The notes beneath the pieces were generated by a model, which was not told the origin of the DNA, did no database searches, and saw only the letters and a program-made list of their open reading frames with translations. 64,000 bases of DNA from Arenicola marina (taxonomy: Eukaryota > Annelida > Polychaeta > Arenicolidae): NCBI GenBank assembly GCA_964019135.1, contig CAXHSH010000664.1:124001-188000 (forward strand). The letters are read 5' to 3'. Every line of letters begins with the position of its first letter. Position 1 is the stretch's first letter. Position numbers and translations under genes: made by a program. Shown piece by piece: positions 63,711-64,000 of the stretch.

Positions 63711-64000
63711 ACTGGTTGCCTGCATGCGGCCGATCTGGGCCACTGACTATACTGGCTTTAGCAAGCGAATCGATTGTATAAACCAGAAATATAAACGTTT
63801 TAATCATAAAAGATGAACTATAATTCGTCGAATGTTTTCATAACCAGAATAATTGTGAGAACTTTGTTTCTCGGTGGATATGTCTTATACCCCGTGATTA
63901 TTAGCCCAGTGAACTTGACCCTTCTGACAACAAGCTGATAGGCAGAAGGATCAAGCAATAGACATGGTCAAAAAAGTAGTAATGCTAGCCTCTGCAATAG
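63711..64000. other. Unique sequence beyond the array
   Basis: No gene or repeat recognised; composition returns to AT-rich. Confidence 0.5.

Overview
The window looks like a repeat-dense, probably near-terminal or rDNA-adjacent stretch of an aquatic invertebrate genome (metazoan). Reasons: metazoan-type 18S and 28S rRNA sequence, spliceosomal introns, a full Polinton/Maverick, PIF/Harbinger, pogo, Ty3/Gypsy and tRNA-derived SINE elements, and TTAGGG-type telomere-like motifs. A mollusc or similar marine lineage fits the gene families, but I cannot fix the species. I see no complete ordinary host gene.

Layout. 1-8.66 kb: tandem repeats (85-bp and 100-bp arrays built on GACGTC, a CCATGG-rich array, a degenerate ~35-bp family), a 0.67-kb nested hairpin element, and two minus-strand exons of an unidentified gene at 1.8-2.3 kb. 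8.66-26.56 kb: a Polinton with ~0.87-kb terminal inverted repeats, protein-primed DNA polymerase B, packaging ATPase, integrase, minor and major capsid proteins, adenain-like protease, accessory PC4-like genes and a small membrane protein; its left end is duplicated in tandem and carries a solo LTR. 26.56-31.4 kb: a Ty3/Gypsy pol fragment, then a non-autonomous LTR element with both LTRs. 31.4-34.6 kb: fragments of cellular-type genes (IMPACT/UPF0029-like, DUF6589-like, RecQ helicase). 35-41 kb: G-rich MITE-like repeats, a pogo/Tigger fossil and a 55-bp minisatellite in AT-rich sequence. 41.89-46.61 kb: a PIF/Harbinger DNA transposon that looks whole, with a three-exon Myb-like gene, an intact DDE transposase and a 3-bp target duplication. 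49.7-56.4 kb: a Ty3/Gypsy fossil on the minus strand with an unusual extra 3' open frame of 870 codons. 56.7-57.6 kb: SINEs and an SGNH-hydrolase-like fragment. 57.6-59.4 kb: a rearranged rDNA fragment (28S 3' end joined through unknown sequence to the 5' ~1.1 kb of 18S). 60.08-63.71 kb: 13 units of a 271-291-bp intergenic-spacer-like repeat with telomere-like motifs.

How it works together: most genes belong to selfish elements. The Harbinger pair (Myb-like protein plus DDE nuclease) forms a two-protein transposition system. The Polinton parts form a virus-like replication and packaging set, here treated as a fossil. The rDNA part is an orphan or pseudogene locus upstream of which lies a homogenised spacer array.
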